64,000 nt of DNA. Source: Bremerella volcania (lineage in GTDB: Bacteria; Planctomycetota; Planctomycetia; Pirellulales; Pirellulaceae). Of the stretch, positions 38,450-47,534 are shown one piece after another (position 1 is the first letter of the stretch; every line of letters starts with the position of its first letter). Made by a program: the position numbers and the translations under genes. A model generated the notes under the pieces. That model worked only from the letters and a program-made list of their open reading frames with translations. It was not told the origin of the DNA and did not search any database. Location: assembly GCF_007748115.1 (NCBI RefSeq), contig NZ_CP036289.1, positions 1,550,001-1,614,000 of the forward strand. Direction: 5' to 3'.

Positions 38450-40291
38450 CTACTTGATGCGGAACTCGATCGAGGACTGGCCGAACTTATCGGCGGCCGA
38501 ATCACGAACCGTCAATTCTAGCCGATAGGTACCGCTGGGGATATTCTCAGGCATGTACAAGCGGTAAGGAACATAGAAGTCGCGACGACGCACGCGGCAA
38601 CTGTCTTTGACTTCCGGAAACTGGCGAGCATCGATCCGGCGGCCTGACTGGTCGTAAATCTCGTAGTTGCTCTGCAGCGTGGTTTCAAACTTGCCGCCGT
38701 TGTCGCGGCTGGTGAAATTCTCGATCTCGACGTACAGCAACACTTCCTGCTTCGGTTGAAAGTCGTGCGAGGGGAACGGCTTGAATTGACCGAAGCTGTC
38801 GACGCTTTGAATGAATTCCAGGTTTCGCAGTTCCAACGGGCTGGCCGCTTCCAGGTGGGACATGGCCCGGCGGAACGATCCCAATGCCAGCGTGTGGCGA
38901 CGATCGACCGGGATGTCCTCCACTTTCATGTAGTCGGCCAGGCCGAAGAGCGTGTTGCTCCAGACCTCTTGTTCTTCAGCGGTTAGGCCCTCGACTTTTT
39001 CCATCGCGTCCGCCTTGCGATTGGCAATCAGGTACAGCATCCGCAGACGCAACTGGGCGATGGTGCGCTCTTCGCCCGATGCCCGCGTATCGGTAGCGAC
39101 GCGTTCCAGCTTCAGGATCGTGTCGTCGATCATCTTTTCCCAACTGCCGGAGTCGGTTTCCTCTTGGTTACGAGCAGCCCAATAGACGACCGTATTGCCC
39201 CGCCGCGTATCCGCGATCCAGCCGCGGTTCTTCAAGTCGAAGAGAATCGCGTGTAGTTCGTCGAGACTGAGGATGCTTGGGTCAGGCGAAGTTCGCGATT
39301 GCTCGGGAGCGAACTGCGCTTTGTATTCTTTGTAGAGCGCTTCTAATGAAATCTGGCTGCGTTGCCACAGAATCTGCATCGCGCGGTATTCGACGCGGGT
39401 AAGCTGGCTGACGGTTTCTTCTTCTTGGGTTTCTGGTGCCGCTTTCGGCTTGGGGCCGGCGGTCTTGTCAGGCAGATTTCTCGGGTCCCGTTTCATGTCG
39501 GCGATGGTGGCGGCCTGAACGTCTTCCGGATAGAGACCTTCCGAGTGGGCGTCCATCTCCGGCACGTAGGCTGCCAGCTGAACGCCCGTGTCGCGGCGGA
39601 TTCTTTCCTCAGGAGGAGCGGTCGCCCGCGCGGCTGGCGAAGTCTTGCCGCGGTCGAGATCGATCGTGCGCGGGTAGCCTGCCGGATCGGCTTGTGCCAG
39701 GTGGGATGTATCCTGATGCATGTTGACCGATGGCAACCGCTTGGGCTGCTCGGCAGGGTCGCTTTCCGCGGAGACTTGCAGATGTTGCTCTACGAGCTTC
39801 GAGGCGTACTTGTCGATCAGGTCGGCTTCGCTGGCCGATTCTTTCTTGACGACCGCTTGTTGCTTAGGACCGAACACAGGTTCCAGCTTGGAAAGCAGTT
39901 CTTCCCATTGGGCGTCGCTGGCCGAGGCGAACTCGCTGAGGATCTGTTTCTTGTCGTCAGCCGGTAACGACAACGCTTCGACGCGTGCCACATAGGTGGT
40001 GGCTTGTGGTTCGGAACCAGCCGCTTGCTGCTCGGCGGCTGCCAACCTAGCCGCCAGCTTTTTGCCCAACGCCACGTCACTGCTTTCCGACTTGACCAAC
40101 TCGTGCTGCTGAGGTTTCTCGGTTTCCGGCATGGTCGATTGCTTAGCCGCCGGTTTCGGCTGGGCCGTTTGCTGATTGAGGTACGAATTGAGTGAACTTG
40201 GCTCGCTCATCCCGCGATTCCAGCCGCTCATGCAGCCAGTCAGAAGGACGGTCAGGGAGACAACGCTAGGGAGGATAATCTTCGACATCAT
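38450..40291 (-). CDS. Lipoprotein with a winged-helix (BlaI/MecI-like) segment, function unknown
   Basis: About 613 residues; the ATG at 40289-40291 gives a lipoprotein signal ending LTVLLTGC (Cys20). Residues ~40-290 are disordered, Ala/Gln/Pro-rich with helices. Residues ~296-377 read LTRVEYRAMQILWQRSQIS, then SLDELHAILFDLKNRGWI and a wing-like RRGNTVVYWA, strongly like the DNA-binding domain of BlaI/MecI penicillinase repressors. A helical part (380-510) and a beta-rich C-terminal domain (EVLLYVEIENFTSRD, YRLYMPENIPSGTYRLEL) follow. An exported protein with this fold is odd; it may be a structural coincidence. Likely co-transcribed with the oxidase. Confidence 0.75.
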   Translation of the reverse strand: MMSKIILPSVVSLTVLLTGCMSGWNRGMSEPSSLNSYLNQQTAQPKPAAKQSTMPETEKPQQHELVKSESSDVALGKKLAARLAAAEQQAAGSEPQATTYVARVEALSLPADDKKQILSEFASASDAQWEELLSKLEPVFGPKQQAVVKKESASEADLIDKYASKLVEQHLQVSAESDPAEQPKRLPSVNMHQDTSHLAQADPAGYPRTIDLDRGKTSPAARATAPPEERIRRDTGVQLAAYVPEMDAHSEGLYPEDVQAATIADMKRDPRNLPDKTAGPKPKAAPETQEEETVSQLTRVEYRAMQILWQRSQISLEALYKEYKAQFAPEQSRTSPDPSILSLDELHAILFDLKNRGWIADTRRGNTVVYWAARNQEETDSGSWEKMIDDTILKLERVATDTRASGEERTIAQLRLRMLYLIANRKADAMEKVEGLTAEEQEVWSNTLFGLADYMKVEDIPVDRRHTLALGSFRRAMSHLEAASPLELRNLEFIQSVDSFGQFKPFPSHDFQPKQEVLLYVEIENFTSRDNGGKFETTLQSNYEIYDQSGRRIDARQFPEVKDSCRVRRRDFYVPYRLYMPENIPSGTYRLELTVRDSAADKFGQSSIEFRIK

Positions 40292-40422
40292 TCGCTCGTG
40301 CTTCCGTTGATGGCGCGCGCGGGCGCAAGCCTTCTTCCAAGAAACGGTCGGCGGATAGTAGGAAAACCTCAAGATTGAAGCAAGAGATACCGAGTGGGGA
40401 ATGCCGAGCGGGTGCTAGCTGC

Positions 40423-40467
40423 AAATCCTGTCCCCTCCCCCTTGGGAAGGGAGAGGGGACAGGATTT
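40423..40467. repeat. GC-rich palindromic intergenic repeat, copy R6 (21-bp arms)
   Basis: AAATCCTGTCCCCTCCCCCTT minus its last base gives the left arm (40423-40443); it pairs at 20 of 21 positions with the right arm (40447-40467) around a GGG loop. It lies four bases after the holA stop, where it may serve as its terminator. Confidence 0.85.
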
Positions 40468-40471
40468 GAGT

Positions 40472-41572
40472 TCAGCGCTGAGCGGTAGCACGCGGCGGGT
40501 CCATCGCTTTGGAGAACGACACGATCATCTTTTCCAACGCCAACCGCCCGCGGGCCTCTTGCGAGTGGCTTCCCTTCAGGGACATGTCGAGTTCCAGCAG
40601 TTGCCGATAGAGACGTCCCCCGCGGATTTGACCGAGGGCCAAGAGCCGTCGCTGGGCTTCTTCCAGCGCCTTGGGCCAGTTCGGGAAGCCTGCTTCTTTG
40701 AGGGCATCACGCAGGCTGACGGCATCTCCGCGGCGGCGGGCACGTTGATAGATTCGGGTCGCGGCGGCGAAGCGCCGGAGGCTCCAGGCAATCTGGCCAT
40801 ATAGCTTCTGGGGCTTTTCGCCTGCTTGAAAGAGTCGATCGAGCTGGTTCAATGCTTCGGCCGTCTTTCCTTCCACGGCCGCATCCACCAGGTGCCAGAT
40901 CTCTTGCAACTGGCCACCATGAACCTGTTCGCGAACGAGATCCTCGTTGATGGCATCGTGCGGTTCCACGAAAAGGGCGAGCCGGGCAATCTCCTGGTCG
41001 ATCAGTCCCAGTTCCGTTCCCAGGAGTTCCACCAAAAGGTGTGCCGCGCCTGCGTTGAGTTTGGCGTGGTGTTCTTCTTTGGCTCGGCGGACGAACCACT
41101 TGCTCAGCCCGTCCATATCGAGCAAAGTCTTCTTGCCCGCTTTCTTTTCCGGAGGGTTGCACTGAACCTGAAGACCGACCTCGTTGCACTTCTTATAGAG
41201 CCGCGTGTTGGCGGCCCATTTCTCGACGAGCAGAACCAGCACGCCGCCGGGCCGTTTCTTTTCGAGAAAGCCTTCCAGTTCGTCGCGGTAGCGGGTCACG
41301 AAGGGGTCGGCATCTTCCACGATCGCCAGCCGGCGGCCCGACGCACCGAATAAGCTGACCGTCGAGACCTCATCCGCCACGTCGACCCACGTCACCAGGT
41401 TTCCGGCCAGCTTGCCGTACGGGACGTCGGGATCGTCCCCCAGGACCGCGTCGCGGATCTTCTCCGCAGCAAGCCCGCGCAGGAAGGCATCGCGGCCGAA
41501 GATGACGCAAACCGAAGGAATGGACGTCGCGTCCATGTCGAGAAAATCAAACGCGTGAACCGTATTTGCCAT
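40472..41572 (-). CDS. holA: DNA polymerase III delta subunit
   Basis: The clamp-loader subunit that opens the beta clamp. The 366-residue chain has the AAA+-like N-terminus (VCVIFGRDAFLRGLAAEKI), a SLFGASGRRLAIVEDADPFV segment with the delta-specific FG/R signature, a helical lid (LLVELLGTELGLIDQEIARLAL) and the C-terminal collar domain (IWHLVDAAVEGKTAEAL, IAWSLRRFA). Length fits the family (~340). It follows the large secreted protein by 47 bases; no other replication gene adjoins it. Confidence 0.92.
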   Translation of the reverse strand: MANTVHAFDFLDMDATSIPSVCVIFGRDAFLRGLAAEKIRDAVLGDDPDVPYGKLAGNLVTWVDVADEVSTVSLFGASGRRLAIVEDADPFVTRYRDELEGFLEKKRPGGVLVLLVEKWAANTRLYKKCNEVGLQVQCNPPEKKAGKKTLLDMDGLSKWFVRRAKEEHHAKLNAGAAHLLVELLGTELGLIDQEIARLALFVEPHDAINEDLVREQVHGGQLQEIWHLVDAAVEGKTAEALNQLDRLFQAGEKPQKLYGQIAWSLRRFAAATRIYQRARRRGDAVSLRDALKEAGFPNWPKALEEAQRRLLALGQIRGGRLYRQLLELDMSLKGSHSQEARGRLALEKMIVSFSKAMDPPRATAQR

Positions 41573-41619
41573 GGCACCAAGTTACCCGGTGCCGGGCAAT
41601 TTGGCTACCAGCGGCAGAC

Positions 41620-43374
41620 CTAACGAATCGTGAACGGCATGGCCGCTTGATCGTTCTGGCTGGAAATCGGTTGCAGCGAGCGAATTTGCGCTCGGGGAAC
41701 GAGTCCGTCGTTGGCGATGGCCCGCTTCAGGATGAACTCGCCCACGTTGCCGGCGCGATCCCGGGCAGTCGCTTTCAGGAAGATATCGGCCGGAACTTCC
41801 GGGGTGATTTTCCAGATGTATTGCCCAGAGTTGGCAATCTCTTCCGCGATCGGCCGCCAAGGGCCATCCGCCGACGAGGCGTAGTACAGCGAGACGGGGC
41901 GATCGGCCAGATCGTTGTCGGTAGCATTCCAACTGATATCGAGATGCCCCACATGCGGTCCTTCGCCATACACGACGTTAGTGATCGTGGCGATCGGTTG
42001 CGAGAGGTCGACGTTCACCCAAATGTCGGCCAGGTCGCCTGGTTGCGGACGTCGACCAGTCAGGCCGTTGCCCCCTTCGACCACAATGCGGAACCCGTAC
42101 GTACCCTCGGCCTGAACTTCGACGTCGAATGGGCTTTGACGGTCCGGGTCGGTGCCGCCTGGTTCCCAGGTTTCGCCACCATCGCGGGTCACCCATAGCT
42201 CGATCTGGCCAATGCCCGAAGGACCGACCGTATCGACCCCGTAGTTGAGGGCGAACCCTTTGTGGTTGATCGCTTGAGCCGACACGCCTGGTGGAAGACC
42301 AACGGTGGAGTTCGCTCGCACGGTGGGTCGGTCTGGCTGGCTGGAAGAGGCGACTGGTGGTTCCATCTTCATGCTGGCAGGCTTGAACCGATCGTCCACA
42401 TTTTGAGGCAGCGGCGGAGCACCAATGTCGGCTAGCGGCTGCGGCGGCTGAGCACCGGCGCCAGGCTGCAGCGGTGGGTTCTGGGCTTGTTGTTCTGGCC
42501 GCGGCAAGGCATTGTCGGTCGGCCATGGCACTGGCTGCTTGGGAGGTTCAGGCATCTCGATCCGGCGCTGCTTGAATGGATCGACGGGGATGTTGCCGCC
42601 GACAAGCGAGTCTTGGGCGGGGCCGGCCTGACCTGGGGCTGGCTGAGGAACGCCGTTCCAGCTTGGCTTTTGAGCGACCAGCGGGACCGAAACCGACTGC
42701 TGCGCGAAGCCGACGTTGCCTGCTTTGTCGTAGGCATCTAATCGGATCTGCATGACCCGGTCGGTGGCGATCGGAAAGAAACGCGTTTCGCCAGCGATCA
42801 CGCCCTCCGCTTGATACGCTTTGGAAGCATCGACCTGAACGGTTTGGAAAGGGGCTTGCAGCGAAGATTGATAACTAAGCTGGATCTGGTTCGGGTCGAT
42901 CGCGGGATCGTGAATCGTCCACTGGGCGATCACCTCGCCACTTTCGAGTGCTTGCGCCTTGAGCGAGACTTGCGGCGTCTGCGTGTCGATGGCAACCTTC
43001 AATTCAGGTTTGAAGTAACCGCCGGTTTCGGTGGGGCGTCCGCTGGCATCGAAGGTTCGGATGGCGAACCAATACTCGCCGTCGGCTTTGGCTTGAAAGA
43101 CGAACCGGTCCTGCTGGGAAGACTGGCGGTGATAGCCCACCCAGTTCGCCCCGCGATCGTTCGAAACCATCAGCTGCACTTCCGGAGTCGAACCCGGGGC
43201 ATCGACCTGGTAAGGGATGCCAAACTCGGTCTGCCGCGTCAGTACGGGTCCGCCATCGGAAGGCGTCGTGCCAGCGGGCCGATGGGCCTGCGCTGATAGC
43301 ATGCCAGGGCCCAGTGCCAGCATCGATGCTAGTACGCCAGCCGTGGCAGCGAGCAAGCGTGATTTGGCGAACAT
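41620..43374 (-). CDS. Secreted protein with Ig-like repeats and Pro/Gln-rich linker
   Basis: About 584 residues with a signal peptide (ATAGVLASMLALGPGMLSAQA); the ATG at 43372-43374 is chosen because it places this first. Three beta-sandwich-like repeats share a pattern: VQLMVSNDRGANW...YWFAIRTFDASGR; IELWVTRDGGETW...YGFRIVVEGGNGL; LYYASSADGPW...IFLKATARDRAGN. A Pro/Gln-rich linker separates the first from the others. Such repeats resemble fibronectin/Ig-like surface modules in planctomycetes. No catalytic motif; probably an envelope or matrix protein. Confidence 0.75.
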   Translation of the reverse strand: MFAKSRLLAATAGVLASMLALGPGMLSAQAHRPAGTTPSDGGPVLTRQTEFGIPYQVDAPGSTPEVQLMVSNDRGANWVGYHRQSSQQDRFVFQAKADGEYWFAIRTFDASGRPTETGGYFKPELKVAIDTQTPQVSLKAQALESGEVIAQWTIHDPAIDPNQIQLSYQSSLQAPFQTVQVDASKAYQAEGVIAGETRFFPIATDRVMQIRLDAYDKAGNVGFAQQSVSVPLVAQKPSWNGVPQPAPGQAGPAQDSLVGGNIPVDPFKQRRIEMPEPPKQPVPWPTDNALPRPEQQAQNPPLQPGAGAQPPQPLADIGAPPLPQNVDDRFKPASMKMEPPVASSSQPDRPTVRANSTVGLPPGVSAQAINHKGFALNYGVDTVGPSGIGQIELWVTRDGGETWEPGGTDPDRQSPFDVEVQAEGTYGFRIVVEGGNGLTGRRPQPGDLADIWVNVDLSQPIATITNVVYGEGPHVGHLDISWNATDNDLADRPVSLYYASSADGPWRPIAEEIANSGQYIWKITPEVPADIFLKATARDRAGNVGEFILKRAIANDGLVPRAQIRSLQPISSQNDQAAMPFTIR

Positions 43375-43527
43375 GAACGACCCTTTAAAACGATAGAGAA
43401 CACGACAACACAATCTATCGGTTGTTGAGTCGTCCGCTTGATAGGGTCGCTCTCATGGTACGCGTCAGCGAAGGCTGGCAAACTGTGCCGGTCGTACGGC
43501 TCGTACCAATCGCTCAATACGTAACGC

Positions 43528-44484
43528 TCACGGCCGCTCGAACAGGTCCATTTCATAGCCGACGTCTTCGCTACCGCTGCGTGTGGCCATGCTTTGCAGA
43601 AGCGTGATCGAGGTGTTGTCGTCGGCGTGGTAAGTGTCTTCGCTCATCACGCCCAGGTTACCGGTCAGCATCGACTTGTTCGCCGTCATCGAGCTTCGGT
43701 TATTATCGATAATCATCGTTCCTTGCGGGCTGTCAAGGTCGTAGTTCGCCGTTGGGTCGGTCCAGTCGAAACCCAGGCCATGCACCTCGACCACCATGAG
43801 AATGGTCTCCGGATCGTCGATGGCCTGAGACCGGGTGGTCGACTTCTCGTGCGGGAACATCGTCCGCTTGCCGATCACCGCCGCAAAGTTGGTCGAGGTG
43901 GAACCGGCCGTGTTGTCGGTCTCGCTGCGGTAAACGTCCGGCATCCGGGTCGTGACGTTGATGTTCGTGGGCGAATTCCAAGGCTCGTTAAAGTTGTACT
44001 GCTGGTAAAGATCGTTGCGATTCAACTGCGGCAGAATCATCACCCGCCACGAGTGTGTCGGCTGCCCGTTCTCATCCGTAAAGTAAGCAGGCGGATACGA
44101 TCCATGCAGGTCGTGATACGTATTGAGTGCCTGGACGATCCGCTCGATCTTGTCCAGCGAAGCCCGATTCAGACTGTCGGTTCGCATCTGGTTGGCGGCC
44201 GGGATGGCGACCCTGAAGATCAGCACCGTCGTCAGAAAGATCACCGAGAAGAAAGCGACCGATCCGCCCAGAATTCCGATCAGCGTTCCCAGGGCCACGC
44301 CGCCGTTATCTTCAGACGAGCGCCGGGAGGAGACCCGCGAAAACCCTGGCTCGGTGGCCGATCCCTGCTCGCCAGGAATGGTAATCGTCTTGGCGCACAC
44401 GGCACACGGTCCGGTTTGTCCAGCATACCGTTCGAGGACCTGCATATGGGTCCCGCAATGAGGGCAATCAAAGGAAATGGGCAT
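43528..44484 (-). CDS. DUF1559-like protein with N-terminal zinc ribbon
   Basis: A 318-residue protein. Residues ~6-35 form a zinc ribbon (CPHCGTHMQV, CAVCAKTI). One helix follows near 65-92 (GILGGSVAFFSVIFLTTVLIF), then a DUF1559-type domain: SWRVMILPQLNRNDLYQQYNF, EPWNSPTN, FPHEKSTTRSQAIDDPE and ILMVVEVHG. The prepilin motif usual for DUF1559 is absent, so the domain is tethered by an ordinary helix. The ribbon lies on the cytoplasmic side if the helix is orientated as expected. Role unknown. Confidence 0.85.
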   Translation of the reverse strand: MPISFDCPHCGTHMQVLERYAGQTGPCAVCAKTITIPGEQGSATEPGFSRVSSRRSSEDNGGVALGTLIGILGGSVAFFSVIFLTTVLIFRVAIPAANQMRTDSLNRASLDKIERIVQALNTYHDLHGSYPPAYFTDENGQPTHSWRVMILPQLNRNDLYQQYNFNEPWNSPTNINVTTRMPDVYRSETDNTAGSTSTNFAAVIGKRTMFPHEKSTTRSQAIDDPETILMVVEVHGLGFDWTDPTANYDLDSPQGTMIIDNNRSSMTANKSMLTGNLGVMSEDTYHADDNTSITLLQSMATRSGSEDVGYEMDLFERP

Positions 44485-44562
44485 GTGCGCTGCGAATTAG
44501 GGGAGATGAGTCAACGTCGTTTCGTCTCAATTCATCGTATCGGTCCCCACGGCAGGGAACAA

Positions 44563-45210
44563 CTATTGAGCACGGAATCGCTGAACGATCTCGACATACT
44601 GCTGGGCCAGGTCGCGAATACGATCCAGGTTGCCACTTTCAATCGCCGACTTTTCGACCAGTGAACCACCGACCCCCAAAGCACACGCGCCCGCTTTCAG
44701 GAACGACTCGGCCGTATCCAGGTTGACCCCTCCGGTTGGCATCATGCGAACCTGGGGAAGGGGACCTTTGAGCGATTTCAGGTAGCTTGGACCGGTCAGG
44801 TCGGAAGGGAAGATCTTGACCACGTCCGATCCGGCTTGCCACGCTTGAACGACTTCGGTCGGCGTGAGAGCCCCGGCCATCATCGCCTTGTCGTAGCGAT
44901 GGCTGATCTCGATGGTGGGCAGGTCGACGATCGGCGAAACGATGAACTCGGCCCCGGCCAGAATCGCGATGCGAGCCGTTTCGGCGTCGAGCACGGTGCC
45001 GGCTCCGAGTTGGATCTGGTCACCGAATCGATCGGCGACGTACTCGAGTACCTTGTGGGCTTTGGGAACGGTAAAGGTGACTTCGATTGCCGTTACCCCA
45101 CCCTCGATCAGGGCCTGAGTCACATCCGCCAAGATTTCCCCATTGTCGGCACGGATGACGGCGACGATTCCCGTGGACGAGATTTTTTGAACGATAGTTT
45201 CGCGTGGCAT
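44563..45210 (-). CDS. eda: KDPG/KDPGal-type 2-keto-3-deoxy aldolase
   Basis: A 215-residue class I aldolase that splits 2-keto-3-deoxy-6-phosphogluconate (or the galactonate form) to pyruvate and glyceraldehyde-3-phosphate. The catalytic Glu sits in AIEVTF and the Schiff-base Lys in DVVKIFPSD; GAGTVLD, FIVSPIVD and PTGGVNLD fit the barrel. The chain length is typical. No kinase or dehydratase of the pathway adjoins it, so the exact substrate is open. It heads the minus-strand run that ends near 35.6 kb. Confidence 0.93.
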   Translation of the reverse strand: MPRETIVQKISSTGIVAVIRADNGEILADVTQALIEGGVTAIEVTFTVPKAHKVLEYVADRFGDQIQLGAGTVLDAETARIAILAGAEFIVSPIVDLPTIEISHRYDKAMMAGALTPTEVVQAWQAGSDVVKIFPSDLTGPSYLKSLKGPLPQVRMMPTGGVNLDTAESFLKAGACALGVGGSLVEKSAIESGNLDRIRDLAQQYVEIVQRFRAQ

Positions 45211-45435
45211 GATCGGGTCGCCCTAAATGGTCTTCAAGTAAGAAGATACGAGTAGAGATAGCCTATCTGCCGGCGGTTGGCCTTGTCAATTTGCCGATTG
45301 GGCGGGAGCAATCCGGGCGAATGATTGGACGAGGTTGCCGTTTATGGAAATAATAGTGATTTGAAGGACGGCCTGCGCTATCGGTACGCTTGTGGCATGG
45401 GCAGGCAGTGTTGAGTTAGTACTTCCTGGGTCGCG

Positions 45436-45729
45436 ATGGAAAATCAATACCTGCAGTTAGCATTCGCAGTATTCCTATTAGCCGTATGCATCCTAGGATT
45501 GGCATTAACGTTTCACCTTCTGAGAAAATGGCGCGAATACTCGGACGAGGACCAACACAACCCCGACACGATGCTATCAAAGTTCCGCGAAATGCATTCA
45601 CGGGGTGAGCTATCGGACGAGGAATTCCGAAAGATAAAAACGGACATATCAGCCCGAATCCAAGAGCCTGCAACAGTTTCGGAAGAAACGGAAGTCGTTT
45701 TTACCGAAGATGCCAGCAAGGCGGATTAG
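45436..45729 (+). CDS. Small membrane protein with SHOCT-like tail
   Basis: A 97-residue protein with one helix (LAFAVFLLAVCILGLALTF) and a soluble tail with MLSKFREMHSRGELSDEEF then KIKTDI, the short-C-terminal-domain (SHOCT) pattern seen in bacterial oligomerisation modules. Codon use is more AT-rich than in flanking genes. No partner is apparent. Confidence 0.7.
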   Translation: MENQYLQLAFAVFLLAVCILGLALTFHLLRKWREYSDEDQHNPDTMLSKFREMHSRGELSDEEFRKIKTDISARIQEPATVSEETEVVFTEDASKAD

Positions 45730-46100
45730 GGATTATTTGTCTGGTTTTTGCGAAACACAATCGCACAAACCAAAACAACGTTTCGTATTGCGAGGTGTGG
45801 TGCCTGGGAGGCCAACCAATGAGAGTCACTTCGGTGATTCTCTCTTCGCCCTTGCGAAGCGGTATCAGCGTAGGAAGTTGCCCCTTACACAAGAGCAATC
45901 ACTGCGGCTGAAGAATACGGCTCGAACTCTTTGCGGACAAGGATGCCCCCAGGCCAGACGGCTTCGATAAGCCATGGCCAGTCGAGCAGCACGTGGAAAT
46001 AACAACAGCCCTGGCCGGCACAAGCATCAAGAGAATTGCCTCAAGGTTCCAAACCCGCTGCCAGGAAACTGTTCCAAGCGAAGCCGAAAGGAGTTAATTC
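45730..46100. other. Intergenic region before clpX with two adjacent hairpins
   Basis: A 371-base gap. Open frames cross it in several phases but none has a ribosome site or family resemblance. At 45821-45842, GAGAGTCAC and GTGATTCTC enclose a TTCG loop closed by C-G, a very stable tetraloop; right after it CTTCGC (45844-45849) pairs with GCGAAG (45854-45859). The clpX ribosome site AAAGGAG is at 46087-46093. Confidence 0.5.
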
Positions 46101-47390
46101 ATGCCCGCAGGAAATGATGTTGGTGGAACTCGCCACAACAGCACCAACAAGAAGAATGCATTTTGCTCGTTCTGTCGCCGCAATTACCGCGAAGTAGGTC
46201 CACTCGTCGAGGGGCCTGGCGACGTTTACAACAACGTATACATCTGCGGCGAGTGCATCGACCTGTGCAAAGAGATTCTCGAGAAAGAGAATCGTCGCCG
46301 CGGTTCGGGCAACAAGCTGTTCAACAAGATCCCCAGCCCTCGCGAGATCATGGCTAACCTCGACCAGTACGTCATTGGTCAGGATGGCGCGAAGAAGGTG
46401 CTGTCGGTCGCCGTCCACAATCACTACAAGCGATTGGTCGTCGGTCACGAAGGTTCTGACGTCGAGATCGAAAAGTCGAACATCCTGCTGGCCGGTCCCA
46501 CCGGTAGCGGTAAGACGCTGATGGCTCGTACGCTGGCCCGCATCCTGAACGTGCCGTTCGCCATTGGTGATGCCACCACGCTGACTGAAGCCGGCTACGT
46601 CGGTGAAGACGTCGAGAACCTCCTGTTGAAGCTGTTGCATGCTGCCGACTTCGACGTCGAAGCTGCCCAGCGCGGTATCTTGTACATCGACGAAATCGAC
46701 AAGATCGGCAAAACCTCGAACAACGTTTCGATCACCCGTGACGTTTCCGGTGAAGGCGTGCAGCAAGCGCTCTTGAAGATGCTCGAAGGGACCGTCGCCA
46801 ACGTTCCGCCGCAAGGTGGCCGGAAGCATCCCGAACAGCAGTACATCCAGATCGACACGAGCAACATCCTGTTCATCTGCGGTGGCACGTTCGTCGGCAT
46901 CGAAGACATCGTCCGTCGCCGCATGGGGCGCAAGAGCATCGGCTTCGGCCAGGCCTCCGGGTTCAAGTCGGATGCCGACTCGGCGGAACTGATGCGAAAC
47001 GTGACCAGCGACGATATCCTGGAATTCGGCCTGATTCCGGAACTGGTCGGTCGTCTGCCGATGGTCGCCTCGCTGGAACCGCTCGACCTGAACGGTCTGA
47101 AGAAAGTGATCACGGAACCGAAGAATGCTCTGGTCAAGCAGTACCAGACCCTCTTCGAAATGGAAAACGCCGAACTCGAGTTCACCGAAGAAGCGATCGA
47201 AGCCATCGCCCAGCGTGCCCTGGCCAAGGGTACCGGGGCTCGTGGTCTTCGCTCGATCATCGAATCGGTGATGCTCGACATCATGTTTGATCTCCCTGAG
47301 CAAGAACCTGGCTCCAACTACTCGATCACGCGAGAGATCGTTGAAGGTCGAGAGAAGCTTTTCAAAATGCCCGAAACGAAAAGTGCCTAG
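46101..47390 (+). CDS. clpX: ATP-dependent Clp protease ATP-binding subunit ClpX
   Basis: The AAA+ unfoldase that feeds substrates to ClpP. The 429-residue chain has the N-terminal zinc domain (CSFCRR ... CGEC at about residues 22-53), Walker A GPTGSGKT near 132-139, Walker B with [12 protein letters not shown], the [12 protein letters not shown] loop, and the sensor 2 segment with [13 protein letters not shown]. Start ATG at 46101 has AAAGGAG seven bases before. clpP, often next to clpX, is not in the window. A strong terminator follows. Confidence 0.98.
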   Translation: MPAGNDVGGTRHNSTNKKNAFCSFCRRNYREVGPLVEGPGDVYNNVYICGECIDLCKEILEKENRRRGSGNKLFNKIPSPREIMANLDQYVIGQDGAKKVLSVAVHNHYKRLVVGHEGSDVEIEKSNILLAGPTGSGKTLMARTLARILNVPFAIGDATTLTEAGYVGEDVENLLLKLLHAADFDVEAAQRGILYIDEIDKIGKTSNNVSITRDVSGEGVQQALLKMLEGTVANVPPQGGRKHPEQQYIQIDTSNILFICGGTFVGIEDIVRRRMGRKSIGFGQASGFKSDADSAELMRNVTSDDILEFGLIPELVGRLPMVASLEPLDLNGLKKVITEPKNALVKQYQTLFEMENAELEFTEEAIEAIAQRALAKGTGARGLRSIIESVMLDIMFDLPEQEPGSNYSITREIVEGREKLFKMPETKSA

Positions 47391-47426
47391 GTAATTGTCT
47401 CCTGCCAAGCCCCTCCTTTTCTGAGT

Positions 47427-47463
47427 ACCCCCGCGTCAATCGCCCGACGCGGGGGTTTTTTTG
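47427..47463 (+). terminator. Rho-independent terminator after clpX
   Basis: ACCCCCGCGTC (47427-47437) pairs with GACGCGGGGGT (47446-47456), followed by a run of T. It lies 37 bases after the clpX stop. Confidence 0.95.
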
Positions 47464-47468
47464 TGGTT

Positions 47469-47500
47469 AGTTTTCAGTTTTAAGTGTTCAGTTTTCAGTG
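47469..47500. repeat. AT-rich intergenic repeat, copy S3
   Basis: Reverse-strand copy of the family: AGTTTTCAGTTTTAAGTG then TTCAGTTTTCAGTG. Its reverse complement matches copy S2 at 28 of 30 positions. It starts six bases after the clpX terminator's T-run. Confidence 0.8.
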
Positions 47501-47534
47501 AGAGAGCGGCGGGGCGTTCTCGACGCTTTCTGCA

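Noticed and set aside
45710-45970. An 86-codon plus-strand frame before clpX
   Set aside because: It overlaps the end of the SHOCT-like gene, lacks a ribosome site and crosses the two hairpins; other frames in the same DNA are equally open.
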